Notes under the pieces: model-generated
What the model saw: the letters and a program-made list of their open reading frames with translations, nothing else
Database searches by the model: none
What the model was told of the DNA's origin: nothing
In this document: piece by piece, positions 1-7,535 of the stretch
Numbering within the stretch: position 1 is the stretch's first letter
Layout of the letters: each line of letters starts with the position of its first letter
NCBI GenBank assembly: GCA_013002205.1
Contig: JABDKN010000276.1
Coordinates: forward strand, 1 to 36,371
Direction: 5' to 3'
DNA: 36,371 bases
Source of the DNA: Granulosicoccus sp.
Lineage (GTDB): Bacteria; Pseudomonadota; Gammaproteobacteria; Granulosicoccales; Granulosicoccaceae
Position numbers and translations under genes: made by a program

Positions 1-211
1 CGGGACCGACGTAACCGTAAAAGGCCGGCTCATGTCCGGAACCACCGCCGACCACGATGCCAACCTTACCGGGCACTGTCCTCCTTGCGGCGATGACCCG
101 ACCGGTGTCGCCGCAGGCTTCGACGAGATGGCCGTGTGCGCCCAGAATGCCCTCGATCATTTCATCGATGATGTCATCAGCAGCATTGATCAGTTTCTTG
201 GTCGGGCTCAT
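1..211 (-). CDS. dhaK: Dihydroxyacetone kinase, DhaK (DAK1) domain, N-terminal fragment
   Basis: The first 70 residues of a DhaK-type protein, running off the left edge of the window. DhaK binds dihydroxyacetone covalently through a histidine and phosphorylates it using ATP (one-component kinases) or phosphoenolpyruvate through the PTS (DhaKLM). Reading the complement from the ATG at 211 gives an N-terminus starting MSPTKKLIN, then the family signature GGGSGHEP at residues 55-62, followed by a GYVG stretch as in known DhaK proteins. An AGGAG ribosome-binding site lies just upstream on the minus strand (about 218-222), which fixes the start. Whether it is a one-component kinase with a DhaL-like domain or the separate subunit cannot be told, because the rest lies outside the window. 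The 156 bases between this start and the mscS stop show no clear promoter. Confidence 0.85.
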   Translation of the reverse strand, partial: MSPTKKLINAADDIIDEMIEGILGAHGHLVEACGDTGRVIAARRTVPGKVGIVVGGGSGHEPAFYGYVGP

Positions 212-367
212 GCGTATCTCCTGTGCCGGGTAGCCGTCCGCGCACGTCATGTTCGCTCAGGACAGGCGGAGACTGCAAGCTGACACGGAAAAGAGTTTTG
301 CCGTACTGATTGCCCTGGCGGTGGCCGCATTGACCCGTTAATACTTCAATTTCCCGGAGCCTGGAAT

Positions 368-1756
368 TCACCCCAGACCGGTGGACGCTTCGTCGAGTAT
401 TCGCACTTCCCGTTGGGGGAACGGAATTTCATAACCATGCCCTTGCATGGCTTCCAGAATCATCAGCAGCAGATCTCCGCCCACCCTGTTTCGGCCATCA
501 TCAATACCAATCATCCAGAACTCCACAAACATGTTGATACCGGAGTCGCCAAAGCTGGCAATCTCACAGTCAGGTCGTTCCTCAGCCTGGACGTGCTCTC
601 CACTGATGACTTGTTCGTGAGAGGCAACAACGGTTTTAATCAGCTCCACCAGCTTGCGAACATCGCTGTGATAGGCGACAGAAAAGTCGACTCGATAACG
701 TTGCTTCTTGTGATTGTGCGTCCAGTTGGTAAAGCTTGCGGAGATGAACTTCTCGTTAGGCACCATGATGTCCTTGCCATCGAAGGTCTCAAGTGTTGTG
801 GAGCGCAGAGACATTTCCGTGACAGTGCCGGTGCGGCCATCTTCCAACTCGATATAGTCATCAAGGGATATGGAACGGTCCAGAAGAATGATGATGCCGG
901 AGATGAAGTTGGAAGCAATGGACTGCAGGCCAAATCCCAAACCAACACCCAGCGCACCGCCAAATACGGCCAGTGCCGTCAGGTTGATCCCCATGACTTG
1001 CAGAATCAACAGGAAAATGACGACGAAGATCAATACTTCCAGTAATTTCGCGGCTACTTCCCTGGTGCGGACATCCAGCTTTTCCTGGCGACGAATTATC
1101 CCCTTGGCGGTGTTGTTCGAAACACGTCCCATCCAGAAAAGCAAAGAGCCGAAGAGCGTGACTCGCAATATCCCATAGGCTGACATTTCTATGTTTCCAA
1201 TGGTGACAGACATAGACTCCAGGATGGCAACGAGCTTCTCCAGTACATCGAGCATATGCAGCAGCAATAACGGCAGCCCCACCCATCGGAACACAGTGGC
1301 TATGAAGTCGTTCCTGACGTGATTCCGAATCACAGTGTGGAACACGTATAGTACGGCCAGGATTCGTGCAAAGTTGACGAGCCAGGACTCGCCGAGGTAC
1401 TGGCGACTGAGTGCAACCGCCATACTCAGTAATAGGATCGTCAACAGGGGGAACACCAGATTTCCCAATACCCTGATGAATTTGCGCACCGGGTCGACTG
1501 AGTTGGTGATTTCGCTTCGCGACAGCAACGGAAAAATGGTTCGGAGACGGGTGTTGATGAGCCAGGAGAAGCCTACGATCGTCAGGGCCAACGCAAGCTG
1601 AGCATAAGTGTCAGTGCTGAGAATCAATTCCAGCATTTGATCAGCTGCATCAGGGATAAGCTGTTTAAAGCGTTCGATGGCCACGTCTTCGCTCCCGAAT
1701 GGTAAGTAGGGAGTATAGGTGGCCATTGCTGCGTGTTGACGGCTACTGAACGACAT
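368..1756 (-). CDS. MscS-family mechanosensitive ion channel
   Basis: A 462-residue inner-membrane protein of the small-conductance mechanosensitive channel family, which opens under membrane tension and releases solutes on osmotic downshock. Hydrophobic segments are visible at about 53-68, 97-116, 130-142, 155-175, 195-210 and 240-258. They are followed by the pore-lining Gly/Ala helix at about 262-293 (GGALGVGLGFGLQ, then NFISGIIILLDR). The MscS beta domain follows (about 298-345, with VPNEKF and SFTNWTHN), then the alpha/beta vestibule domain. With extra N-terminal helices it is longer than E. coli MscS (286 residues), like the larger MscS paralogues. An AGGAG sequence lies about 9 bases upstream of the ATG at 1756, supporting this start over Met11. 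It is divergent from the hydrogenase genes and probably unrelated to them. Confidence 0.9.
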   Translation of the reverse strand: MSFSSRQHAAMATYTPYLPFGSEDVAIERFKQLIPDAADQMLELILSTDTYAQLALALTIVGFSWLINTRLRTIFPLLSRSEITNSVDPVRKFIRVLGNLVFPLLTILLLSMAVALSRQYLGESWLVNFARILAVLYVFHTVIRNHVRNDFIATVFRWVGLPLLLLHMLDVLEKLVAILESMSVTIGNIEMSAYGILRVTLFGSLLFWMGRVSNNTAKGIIRRQEKLDVRTREVAAKLLEVLIFVVIFLLILQVMGINLTALAVFGGALGVGLGFGLQSIASNFISGIIILLDRSISLDDYIELEDGRTGTVTEMSLRSTTLETFDGKDIMVPNEKFISASFTNWTHNHKKQRYRVDFSVAYHSDVRKLVELIKTVVASHEQVISGEHVQAEERPDCEIASFGDSGINMFVEFWMIGIDDGRNRVGGDLLLMILEAMQGHGYEIPFPQREVRILDEASTGLG

Positions 1757-1797
1757 CCGGGAGATCTCCTGCAGATACTATCAAGCAGTAGCCAGGG

Positions 1798-1867
1798 TTG
1801 ACAGCGGTGCATGAAATGTGGATTGCTGTGATTCTGGACACAGTGTTCACCGATGGACTGCGAACAC
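1798..1867 (+). promoter_or_regulatory. Possible control region of the hox operon: inverted repeats and an isolated TTGACA
   Basis: This is the only upstream space for the 10-kb hydrogenase operon. A perfect TTGACA lies at 1798-1803, but no reasonable -10 box follows at 15-19 bases. I found no -24/-12 (sigma-54) pair either. A short palindrome (ACACAGTGT, 1838-1846) overlaps the left arm of a perfect 6-base inverted repeat, GTGTTC (1843-1848) and GAACAC (1862-1867), with 13 bases between the arms. These could be half-sites for a regulator. The repeat covers the first possible hoxF start (1853), which would favour a later start codon. Role is inferred only. Confidence 0.3.
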
Positions 1868-3733
1868 CGCCTTCACTCATCAATGATGACGACAATCCGC
1901 ATGCAGCCGACAGATTCCGGTTCAGATAGCGAACGACAGATCGTCGAACTGGTCGTAAAGCGCTACGATTCACGCAAGGATGCGCTGGTGCAGATCCTGC
2001 GCGAAGTACAGGCAGAGACACACTGGCTGTCACGCAAGGTCCTCCACCTCGTGGCGGCGGCCGTCGGGCTGACGCCTGCACGGGTCGAAGGTGTGGCCAG
2101 CTTTTATCACTTCTTCCATTTGCAGCCTGTCGGGCGATATCATTTCCTGTGGAGCGACAATGTCATTGATCGCATGCTCGGCAGTCGCATGCTGGCTCGA
2201 GAGCTGTGTCGACTGCTGCATATCGTGCCGGGAAAACCGCGCCAGGCGGCACCTGCCAGCCTCGATTTCACCTCCTGCACCGGCCTGGGTGACCAGGGAC
2301 CGGCTGTGCTGCTCAATCAACACCAGGTGCTGACGCGCCTGGATGAACTGCGTGTCGTGGAAATAGCCGAGCTGGTACATGCCCGGGTGCCCATCGAGGA
2401 GTGGCCGGGCGAGTGGCAGCGGGTGGACGATCAACTGCGTCGCCCTGACGTGTTACTGGCCTCGCCAGCGGCACAGGGCGAGGCCCTGCGAGCGACGCTG
2501 GCACGCGGCGCGGAGGCCACACTCGATGAAATAGTCATATCCAGGCTGCGCGGGCGCGGGGGTGCAGGCTTCAGTACCGCCACCAAATGGCGGGCCTGCC
2601 TGCACTCGCCATGTCCGGCACATGGCGGACGCGTGGTGGTGTGCAATGCCGATGAAGGCGAGCCGGGCACATTCAAGGACCGGGTATTGTTGACACGCCA
2701 GGCCGACGCCGTGTTCGAAGGCATGACGGTGGCTGCCCGGGTGATTGGCGCCACTGAAGGTCTGGTGTATCTGCGCGGTGAATACCGCTATATGCTGGAG
2801 ACCCTGCAGTCGGTTCTCGAGCAACGTCGTCGCGACCAGCTACTGGGGCGGCAGATTCTCGGTGTCGATGGATTCAACTTCGACCTCGACATCCATGTCG
2901 GTGCAGGCGCCTATGTCTGTGGGGAGGAGAGCGCATTGATCGAATCGCTCGAAGGCAAACGTGGCACACCGCGCATTCGCCCACCATTTCCGGTGGAACG
3001 CGGTTATCTGGATCGGCCGACGGTGGTGAATAACGTCGAAACTTTCTGCGCGGTGACGCGGATTGCGCAACGCGGAGGCGCGTGGTGGTCCGCTATCGGC
3101 ACCGCGCAAAGCAGCGGCACCAAGATTCATTCCGTCAGTGGCGACTGCGCTCGACCGGGTATTTACGAATACCCCTTTGGTGTGTCGATAGCACAGATCC
3201 TCGAGGATTGCGGTGCCAATAGCGGCGCCCATCATGCGCAGGCAGTACAGGTGGGCGGACCCTCCGGACTCTGTCTGGCCACGGACGAGTTCGAGCGTTG
3301 CATCGGTTTCGAGGATGTGCCAACCGCCGGTGCCTTCATGGTGTTCGATGAAACCCGTGACATGTTCGAGACGGCACGTGGCTTTGCCCATTTCTTTGCC
3401 CATGAGAGCTGTGGTTTCTGTACGCCGTGCCGGGTCGGTACCGAGCTTGTCGTACGTCGCATGGACAAACTGGCAAAGGGCCATGGTTCGATCTTCGACG
3501 AGACCGAACTGCGTGAACTGGAGTCCTTGCTGCATGGCACCACCCATTGCGGGCTGGGGGCGACGGCCACCAACCCCTTGCGCGATACCCTGGCGCGCTT
3601 CCGACCAGCCTATGAACAGCGCCTGAAGTCACCGACCTTCACCCCCGGATTCGACCTGGACGCTGAACTGGCGGCGGCGCGTAGAGTGACCGGGCGGGAT
3701 GATGCGGACGCTCACCTGGTATGGCAGGAATGA
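1853..3733 (+). CDS. hoxF: NAD-reducing hydrogenase diaphorase subunit HoxF (NuoE-like + NuoF-like)
   Basis: Large diaphorase subunit of a group 3d [NiFe] hydrogenase, passing electrons between NAD(H) and the hydrogenase through FMN and an Fe-S cluster. Numbered from 1853, residues about 28-190 form a NuoE-like thioredoxin-fold domain and about 215-600 the NuoF-like part. The NuoF-like part has the nucleotide/FMN motifs GRGGAGF (234-240), NADEGEPGTFKDR (265-277) and GAGAYVCGEES (350-360). Its [4Fe-4S] ligands are C520, C523, C526 and C566 (ESCGFCTPC, then THCG). The NuoE-like domain keeps only one of the four usual [2Fe-2S] cysteines (C142; the expected CxxxC partner is glycine). The start is unresolved: none of the ATGs at 1853, 1883/1886 or 1901 has a good ribosome-binding site. 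The 1901 start gives 610 residues, closest to the about 600 of Cupriavidus HoxF. First gene of the operon. Confidence 0.95.
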   Translation: MDCEHRLHSSMMTTIRMQPTDSGSDSERQIVELVVKRYDSRKDALVQILREVQAETHWLSRKVLHLVAAAVGLTPARVEGVASFYHFFHLQPVGRYHFLWSDNVIDRMLGSRMLARELCRLLHIVPGKPRQAAPASLDFTSCTGLGDQGPAVLLNQHQVLTRLDELRVVEIAELVHARVPIEEWPGEWQRVDDQLRRPDVLLASPAAQGEALRATLARGAEATLDEIVISRLRGRGGAGFSTATKWRACLHSPCPAHGGRVVVCNADEGEPGTFKDRVLLTRQADAVFEGMTVAARVIGATEGLVYLRGEYRYMLETLQSVLEQRRRDQLLGRQILGVDGFNFDLDIHVGAGAYVCGEESALIESLEGKRGTPRIRPPFPVERGYLDRPTVVNNVETFCAVTRIAQRGGAWWSAIGTAQSSGTKIHSVSGDCARPGIYEYPFGVSIAQILEDCGANSGAHHAQAVQVGGPSGLCLATDEFERCIGFEDVPTAGAFMVFDETRDMFETARGFAHFFAHESCGFCTPCRVGTELVVRRMDKLAKGHGSIFDETELRELESLLHGTTHCGLGATATNPLRDTLARFRPAYEQRLKSPTFTPGFDLDAELAAARRVTGRDDADAHLVWQE

Positions 3734-4482
3734 ATTACTTCACACTCGATGGACTCGAGGTCCCCTTTGAAGAGGGCGACACGCTGATGAGTGCTGCGCG
3801 GCGTGAGGGACACTATGTGCCACACCTGTGCTGGCATCCCCGGCTGGGACAAAGTGGTGCCTGTCGGGTGTGCACAGTCAAGGTGAACGGTCGACTGGCA
3901 GCGGCCTGTACGACGCGTGCATCAGCCGACCAGATGGTGGAAAACCGCACCACTGAACTGGACGCCAAGCGTCGTCTACTTCTGCAGATGCTGTTTGTCG
4001 AAGGCAATCATTTCTGTCCCGGCTGTGAGAAGAGTGGCGATTGCCTGCTGCAGGCCACCGCCTACGAGATGGGCATGACCGGGCCGCGTTTCGAAGAGTT
4101 CTATCCCGATCGACCACTGGATGCCAGTCACCCTGATACCTGGATCGACTTTGACCGCTGCATTCTGTGCAAGCTGTGTGTGCGTGCCAGTACCGAGATC
4201 GATCATAAGAATGTATTCGCCATTGGCGGTCACGGCATTGACACGCATCTGGTGGTCGATTCGCCAAGCGGCAAACTCGTGGACAGCCGGTTTTCGGCGG
4301 ACGATTTCGCCGCCGGCGTATGCCCGGTCGGGGCGATCCTGCCCAAGCGCCGTGGATTCGTCATACCGATACACGAGCGACGGTTCGATCGCGCACCGGT
4401 GGCGGAAGAATCCTGGCTGGAGAATGATGCCAGCACCCGCGAATCGACCGACGACACCGGAGGTCATGATGAGGGCGCCTGA
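3730..4482 (+). CDS. hoxU: NAD-reducing hydrogenase diaphorase subunit HoxU
   Basis: Small, Fe-S-rich diaphorase subunit, homologous to the N-terminus of NuoG, that wires HoxF to HoxY. From the ATG at 3730 it has 250 residues. The [2Fe-2S] ligands are C34, C45, C48 and C60 (LCWHP, GACRVC, ACTTR). A NuoG-type HxxxCxxC segment follows (GNHFCPGCEKSGDC, near residues 93-106). Then comes a CxxCxxC motif (CILCKLC, near 143-149) with its fourth ligand in GVCPVGA, giving a [4Fe-4S] cluster. This start overlaps the hoxF stop as ATGA, the pattern used repeatedly in this operon, and it matches the N-terminal length of known HoxU. The alternative ATG at 3721 adds three residues. The last about 40 residues are a charged Asp/Glu/Ser-rich tail beyond the conserved core. 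Confidence 0.93.
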   Translation: MNYFTLDGLEVPFEEGDTLMSAARREGHYVPHLCWHPRLGQSGACRVCTVKVNGRLAAACTTRASADQMVENRTTELDAKRRLLLQMLFVEGNHFCPGCEKSGDCLLQATAYEMGMTGPRFEEFYPDRPLDASHPDTWIDFDRCILCKLCVRASTEIDHKNVFAIGGHGIDTHLVVDSPSGKLVDSRFSADDFAAGVCPVGAILPKRRGFVIPIHERRFDRAPVAEESWLENDASTRESTDDTGGHDEGA

Positions 4483-5059
4483 TCCTGCAGCACAGAAACC
4501 GGTCGCGCCGGATAACGCTGCGAGCAAGCCGCGAATCGCGACGGTCTCACTGGCCGGTTGTTTTGGCTGTCACATGTCTTTGCTGGATATCGACGAGCGG
4601 CTGTTTACGTTGTTCGATATCGTCGAGTTCGATCGTTCGCCCCTGACCGACATCAAACATTGCGCTGCCTGCGATGTGGGCCTTATCGAAGGCGGTCTCT
4701 GCAATGCCGAGAACGTACATGTACTGCGCGAGTTTCGCGCCCGCTGCAAGGTGGTGGTGGCCGTCGGTGCCTGTGCAATCAATGGCGGACTGCCAGCACA
4801 ACGAAATGCCCTGGACATCGGTCAGATCCTGCTCGATGTGTATCAGCATCGCCCGGGTCTGGCCACTGGCAGTTCGGTCCCCAATGACCCCGAACTGCCA
4901 CTGCCGCTGGCACGCGTACACGCCATTCACGATGTTGTGCACATAGATCACTTTCTGCCCGGCTGCCCGCCCAGTGCCGATGCGATCTGGGCTTTCCTGA
5001 CGACCCTGCTTGCCGATGGGGCGCCGAAGCTGGGTCGCGAAAACCTTCACTACGACTGA
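4469..5059 (+). CDS. hoxY: NAD-reducing hydrogenase small subunit HoxY
   Basis: Small subunit of the hydrogenase module, carrying the proximal [4Fe-4S] cluster next to the NiFe site in HoxH. About 196 residues, similar to the roughly 209 of Cupriavidus HoxY. The four cluster cysteines are visible in order: GCFGC (CxxC), GACAING and PGCPPSAD; the last two motifs are standard for small subunits of this group. Being cytoplasmic, it has no Tat signal, unlike uptake hydrogenases. The reading frame is open back to 4121, but a GGAGG at 4459-4463 places the start at one of the tandem ATGs 4466/4469. The second has the better 5-base spacing. It overlaps the end of hoxU by 14 bases, so translation is probably coupled. 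Confidence 0.93.
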   Translation: MRAPDPAAQKPVAPDNAASKPRIATVSLAGCFGCHMSLLDIDERLFTLFDIVEFDRSPLTDIKHCAACDVGLIEGGLCNAENVHVLREFRARCKVVVAVGACAINGGLPAQRNALDIGQILLDVYQHRPGLATGSSVPNDPELPLPLARVHAIHDVVHIDHFLPGCPPSADAIWAFLTTLLADGAPKLGRENLHYD

Positions 5060-6615
5060 TGGCACGCCCGCCCGGAACAATCATGGAAACTGCCGCGAAT
5101 CCGAACGGCCTGCGCCGTGTAGCCATCGACCCGGTCTCCCGGGTGGAGGGCCATGGCAAGGTCACCCTGTTACTCGATGAACATAATCGTGTTCAGCAGG
5201 CACGCCTGCACATCGTCGAGTTCCGGGGTTTCGAAGCCTTCATCATTGGACGCCCCTATTGGGAGATACCCGTCATGGTGCAGCGGCTGTGTGGCATCTG
5301 CCCGGTCTCGCATCACCTGGCAGCAAGCAAGGCCATCGACATTGCGCTTGGCATCGACCAGGTACCGCGTACTGCCGAACTGATGCGACGTTTGATGCAC
5401 TACGGCCAGATCATGCAGTCACATGCGCTGCATTTCTTCCATCTGTGCTCACCCGACCTGTTGTTCGGCTTCGACAGTGAAGTGGCCAGGCGCAACATCA
5501 TGGGTGTGGCCCAGGCTTATCCGGACATTGCACGGCAGGGAGTGCTGCTGCGTAAATTCGGCCAGGAAGTGATTCGCCTGACTGCCGGTAAACGCATCCA
5601 TGGTACCGGTTCGATTCCCGGCGGCATGAATCGCCACCTGACCCCGGCCGAACGGGATGAGCTTGCCACCCAGGTACCGCAGATGCTTGACTGGTGCAGT
5701 GCGGCGGTCGAACTGGTGGCATCGCTGGAAGCACAGAATAAATCGCTCTATGAGAACTTCGGCAGACTGAATACGAGCTGGATGTCGATCGTCGGAACAG
5801 ACGGTGCGATGGAACTTTACGATGGCGTTTTACGCGCACGTACGGCGGAAGGGGAGACGCTGCTCGATGGTGCCGACGCACAGGATTATCACGACCTGAT
5901 CGAGGAGCGGACCCAGTCCTGGACGTATCTAAAATTTCCCTACCTTCGTTCGCTGGGACCAGAGGCAGGTTCCTACCGGGTCGGACCGTTGGCCCGGGTG
6001 CAGAACTGTGATGTCATTCCCAGCCAACGTGCCGAGCTCGAACGGCAGCGTTTCCTGGCTCATGGGCCGGTGCACGCAACCTTGTCCTATCATCGCGCCC
6101 GGATGATAGAGATGCTGCATGCCATGGAGGTGATCGGCGAACTGCTTGGCGACGATGCGCTGATCGGTGGTGAGCTGACAGCACCGATACCGGGTCCGGG
6201 CTCACCGGATCGCCCCGCGAGGCGGCGAGGTGTCGGCATCATCGAAGCACCACGCGGAACCCTGATTCATGATTATGCCATTGACGATGATGACCTGATT
6301 TCCGAGTGCAACCTGATCGTCAGTACCACGCACAATAATCAGGCGATGAACGATTCGGTACGTGCGGTGGCACGTGATGCATTCGATGGTCGTGAAGTCA
6401 GTGAGGGGTTGCTGAACCAGATCGAAGTGGCCATTCGCGCCTACGACCCCTGCCTGAGCTGTGCCACCCATGCCCTGGGCAGCATGCCCATGGAGGTGAA
6501 CCTGGTCGATGCAGGTGGGGTGCTGCAGGACAGCGTGGTGCGGCACGGTGATGGCAGCTTCGAGCGGATGCCATCCGCCAATCCGGTCGGCGTGGCAGAG
6601 CGGGTCAATCCCTGA
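5059..6615 (+). CDS. hoxH: NAD-reducing hydrogenase large subunit HoxH (NiFe active site)
   Basis: Catalytic large subunit that binds the Ni-Fe(CN)2CO site and splits or forms H2. The L1 motif RLCGICPVSHH gives nickel/iron ligands C78 and C81 with H85/H86. Upstream is the conserved RVEGHGK segment with E30. The C-terminal motif DPCLSCATH gives C465 and C468 with H471. The protein continues 47 residues beyond H471. In this family a C-terminal peptide is removed after that histidine by the HoxW protease once nickel is in place. The Cupriavidus peptide is about 24 residues, so this one is long. The ATG at 5059 shares a base with the hoxY stop. A second ATG at 5083, preceded by GGAA at 5-base spacing, gives a more usual N-terminus and is a credible alternative. 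Confidence 0.96.
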   Translation: MARPPGTIMETAANPNGLRRVAIDPVSRVEGHGKVTLLLDEHNRVQQARLHIVEFRGFEAFIIGRPYWEIPVMVQRLCGICPVSHHLAASKAIDIALGIDQVPRTAELMRRLMHYGQIMQSHALHFFHLCSPDLLFGFDSEVARRNIMGVAQAYPDIARQGVLLRKFGQEVIRLTAGKRIHGTGSIPGGMNRHLTPAERDELATQVPQMLDWCSAAVELVASLEAQNKSLYENFGRLNTSWMSIVGTDGAMELYDGVLRARTAEGETLLDGADAQDYHDLIEERTQSWTYLKFPYLRSLGPEAGSYRVGPLARVQNCDVIPSQRAELERQRFLAHGPVHATLSYHRARMIEMLHAMEVIGELLGDDALIGGELTAPIPGPGSPDRPARRRGVGIIEAPRGTLIHDYAIDDDDLISECNLIVSTTHNNQAMNDSVRAVARDAFDGREVSEGLLNQIEVAIRAYDPCLSCATHALGSMPMEVNLVDAGGVLQDSVVRHGDGSFERMPSANPVGVAERVNP

Positions 6616-7121
6616 TGTCATCGCTGGCGGGCGGTCGGCCTGCACCGTGGCTCATACTCGCTATCGGCAACCCCAGCCGGGGTGACGATGCGCTGGGCCC
6701 GGTCTTCATCGAGCGTCTGCAACGGGCGCTCACTGATCTGGCAGAAGCTGGCAACATCGAATTCCTCACCGATTTTCAGTTGCAGGTGGAACACGCACTC
6801 GACCTGCTTGGCCGGCGCGCTGTGTTGTTCGTCGATGCCGCCCTGCCCGGCGTGGTGAGCGAGGTCGCCATCGAGGCGGTGCCGGCAGATGCTGGCGTAA
6901 CGCCAACCAGTCATGCGCTGCGACCCGGCGCGGTGCTGAACATTGCCATGCGGATAAACGGGCATGCCCCTCCCGCATGGCAACTGGCGATAGAGGGCCG
7001 TGAATTCGCCCTGGGTGAAGGTCTCAGCAGCCAGGCTGAGCTGAACCTCGGCCGCGCCATCCTGATGGCACAGCGTTGGCTTCGGGATCGAGGTTGCACC
7101 GGAGTGATACGCAATGCATGA
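6615..7121 (+). CDS. hoxW: Hydrogenase maturation endopeptidase HoxW (M52 family)
   Basis: Nickel-dependent protease that trims the C-terminus of HoxH after metal insertion. At 168 residues it fits the HycI/HybD/HoxW family. The N-terminal motif GNPSRGDDALG (18-28) contains the acidic metal ligand (D24/D25). The second ligand is in FVDAA (D74) and the histidine ligand is in TSHALRPG (H100). Position directly after hoxH, overlapping its TGA by one base, supports specificity for HoxH. The order hoxH-hoxW matches Cupriavidus. No hoxI-like gene follows; hypA comes next with an 8-base overlap. Confidence 0.92.
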   Translation: MSSLAGGRPAPWLILAIGNPSRGDDALGPVFIERLQRALTDLAEAGNIEFLTDFQLQVEHALDLLGRRAVLFVDAALPGVVSEVAIEAVPADAGVTPTSHALRPGAVLNIAMRINGHAPPAWQLAIEGREFALGEGLSSQAELNLGRAILMAQRWLRDRGCTGVIRNA

Positions 7122-7455
7122 GCTGAGCCTTGCAGGCAACATCCTCCGGATCGTCGAATCCGCTGCGCAGCAGGACGCGTTTGTGCGTGTACGGACGTTG
7201 CACCTGTCAGTACCCGTGCTCGCTGGCGTGGAGGTCGGGGCATTGAGATTCGCATTGGAGTCGCTGGCGCCCCGGACCTTGCTGGACGGCGCGCACCTGA
7301 CCATCGACGAACCCGCATCGCAAGCCCATTGTCTCGAGTGTGCACGTGATATCACTGTGGAGGATCACGGGGCGCCCTGCCCGTCTTGTGGCAGCGAGTG
7401 CTGGCAGTTGTCGGGCGATCGTGGTGTTCGCGTGGTCGAGTTGTTGGTGGAATGA
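7114..7455 (+). CDS. hypA: Hydrogenase nickel incorporation protein HypA
   Basis: Zinc metallochaperone that delivers Ni2+, with HypB, to the hydrogenase large subunit. The 113-residue length is typical. The N-terminus starts MHELSL, with the His2 nickel ligand and acidic Glu3 of the family. A zinc site is formed by two CxxC motifs, C73/C76 (CLEC) and C89/C92 (CPSC). It overlaps the end of hoxW by 8 bases and is followed by an 80-base gap before hypB. I saw no convincing promoter in that gap. Confidence 0.95.
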   Translation: MHELSLAGNILRIVESAAQQDAFVRVRTLHLSVPVLAGVEVGALRFALESLAPRTLLDGAHLTIDEPASQAHCLECARDITVEDHGAPCPSCGSECWQLSGDRGVRVVELLVE

Positions 7456-7535
7456 GCAACGGGATGTGTGTTCATCCGCCAGCTGTTAAAGTTGAAACGG
7501 TTGTTCATGCGCCTTGAGCGCTACAGGAAAACGTC

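Noticed and set aside
32-283. Small plus-strand frame at the left edge
   Set aside because: The minus strand encodes the DhaK N-terminus with GGGSGHEP and a good ribosome-binding site over the same bases.
413-1045. 210-codon plus-strand frame within mscS
   Set aside because: Antisense shadow of a well-supported MscS gene; no family resemblance.
1798-1826. Sigma-70 promoter for hoxF based on TTGACA
   Set aside because: No -10 box resembling TATAAT at any acceptable spacing.
4121-4468. Upstream extension of the hoxY frame
   Set aside because: Overlaps hoxU coding sequence; GGAGG before the tandem ATGs at 4466/4469 marks the start.
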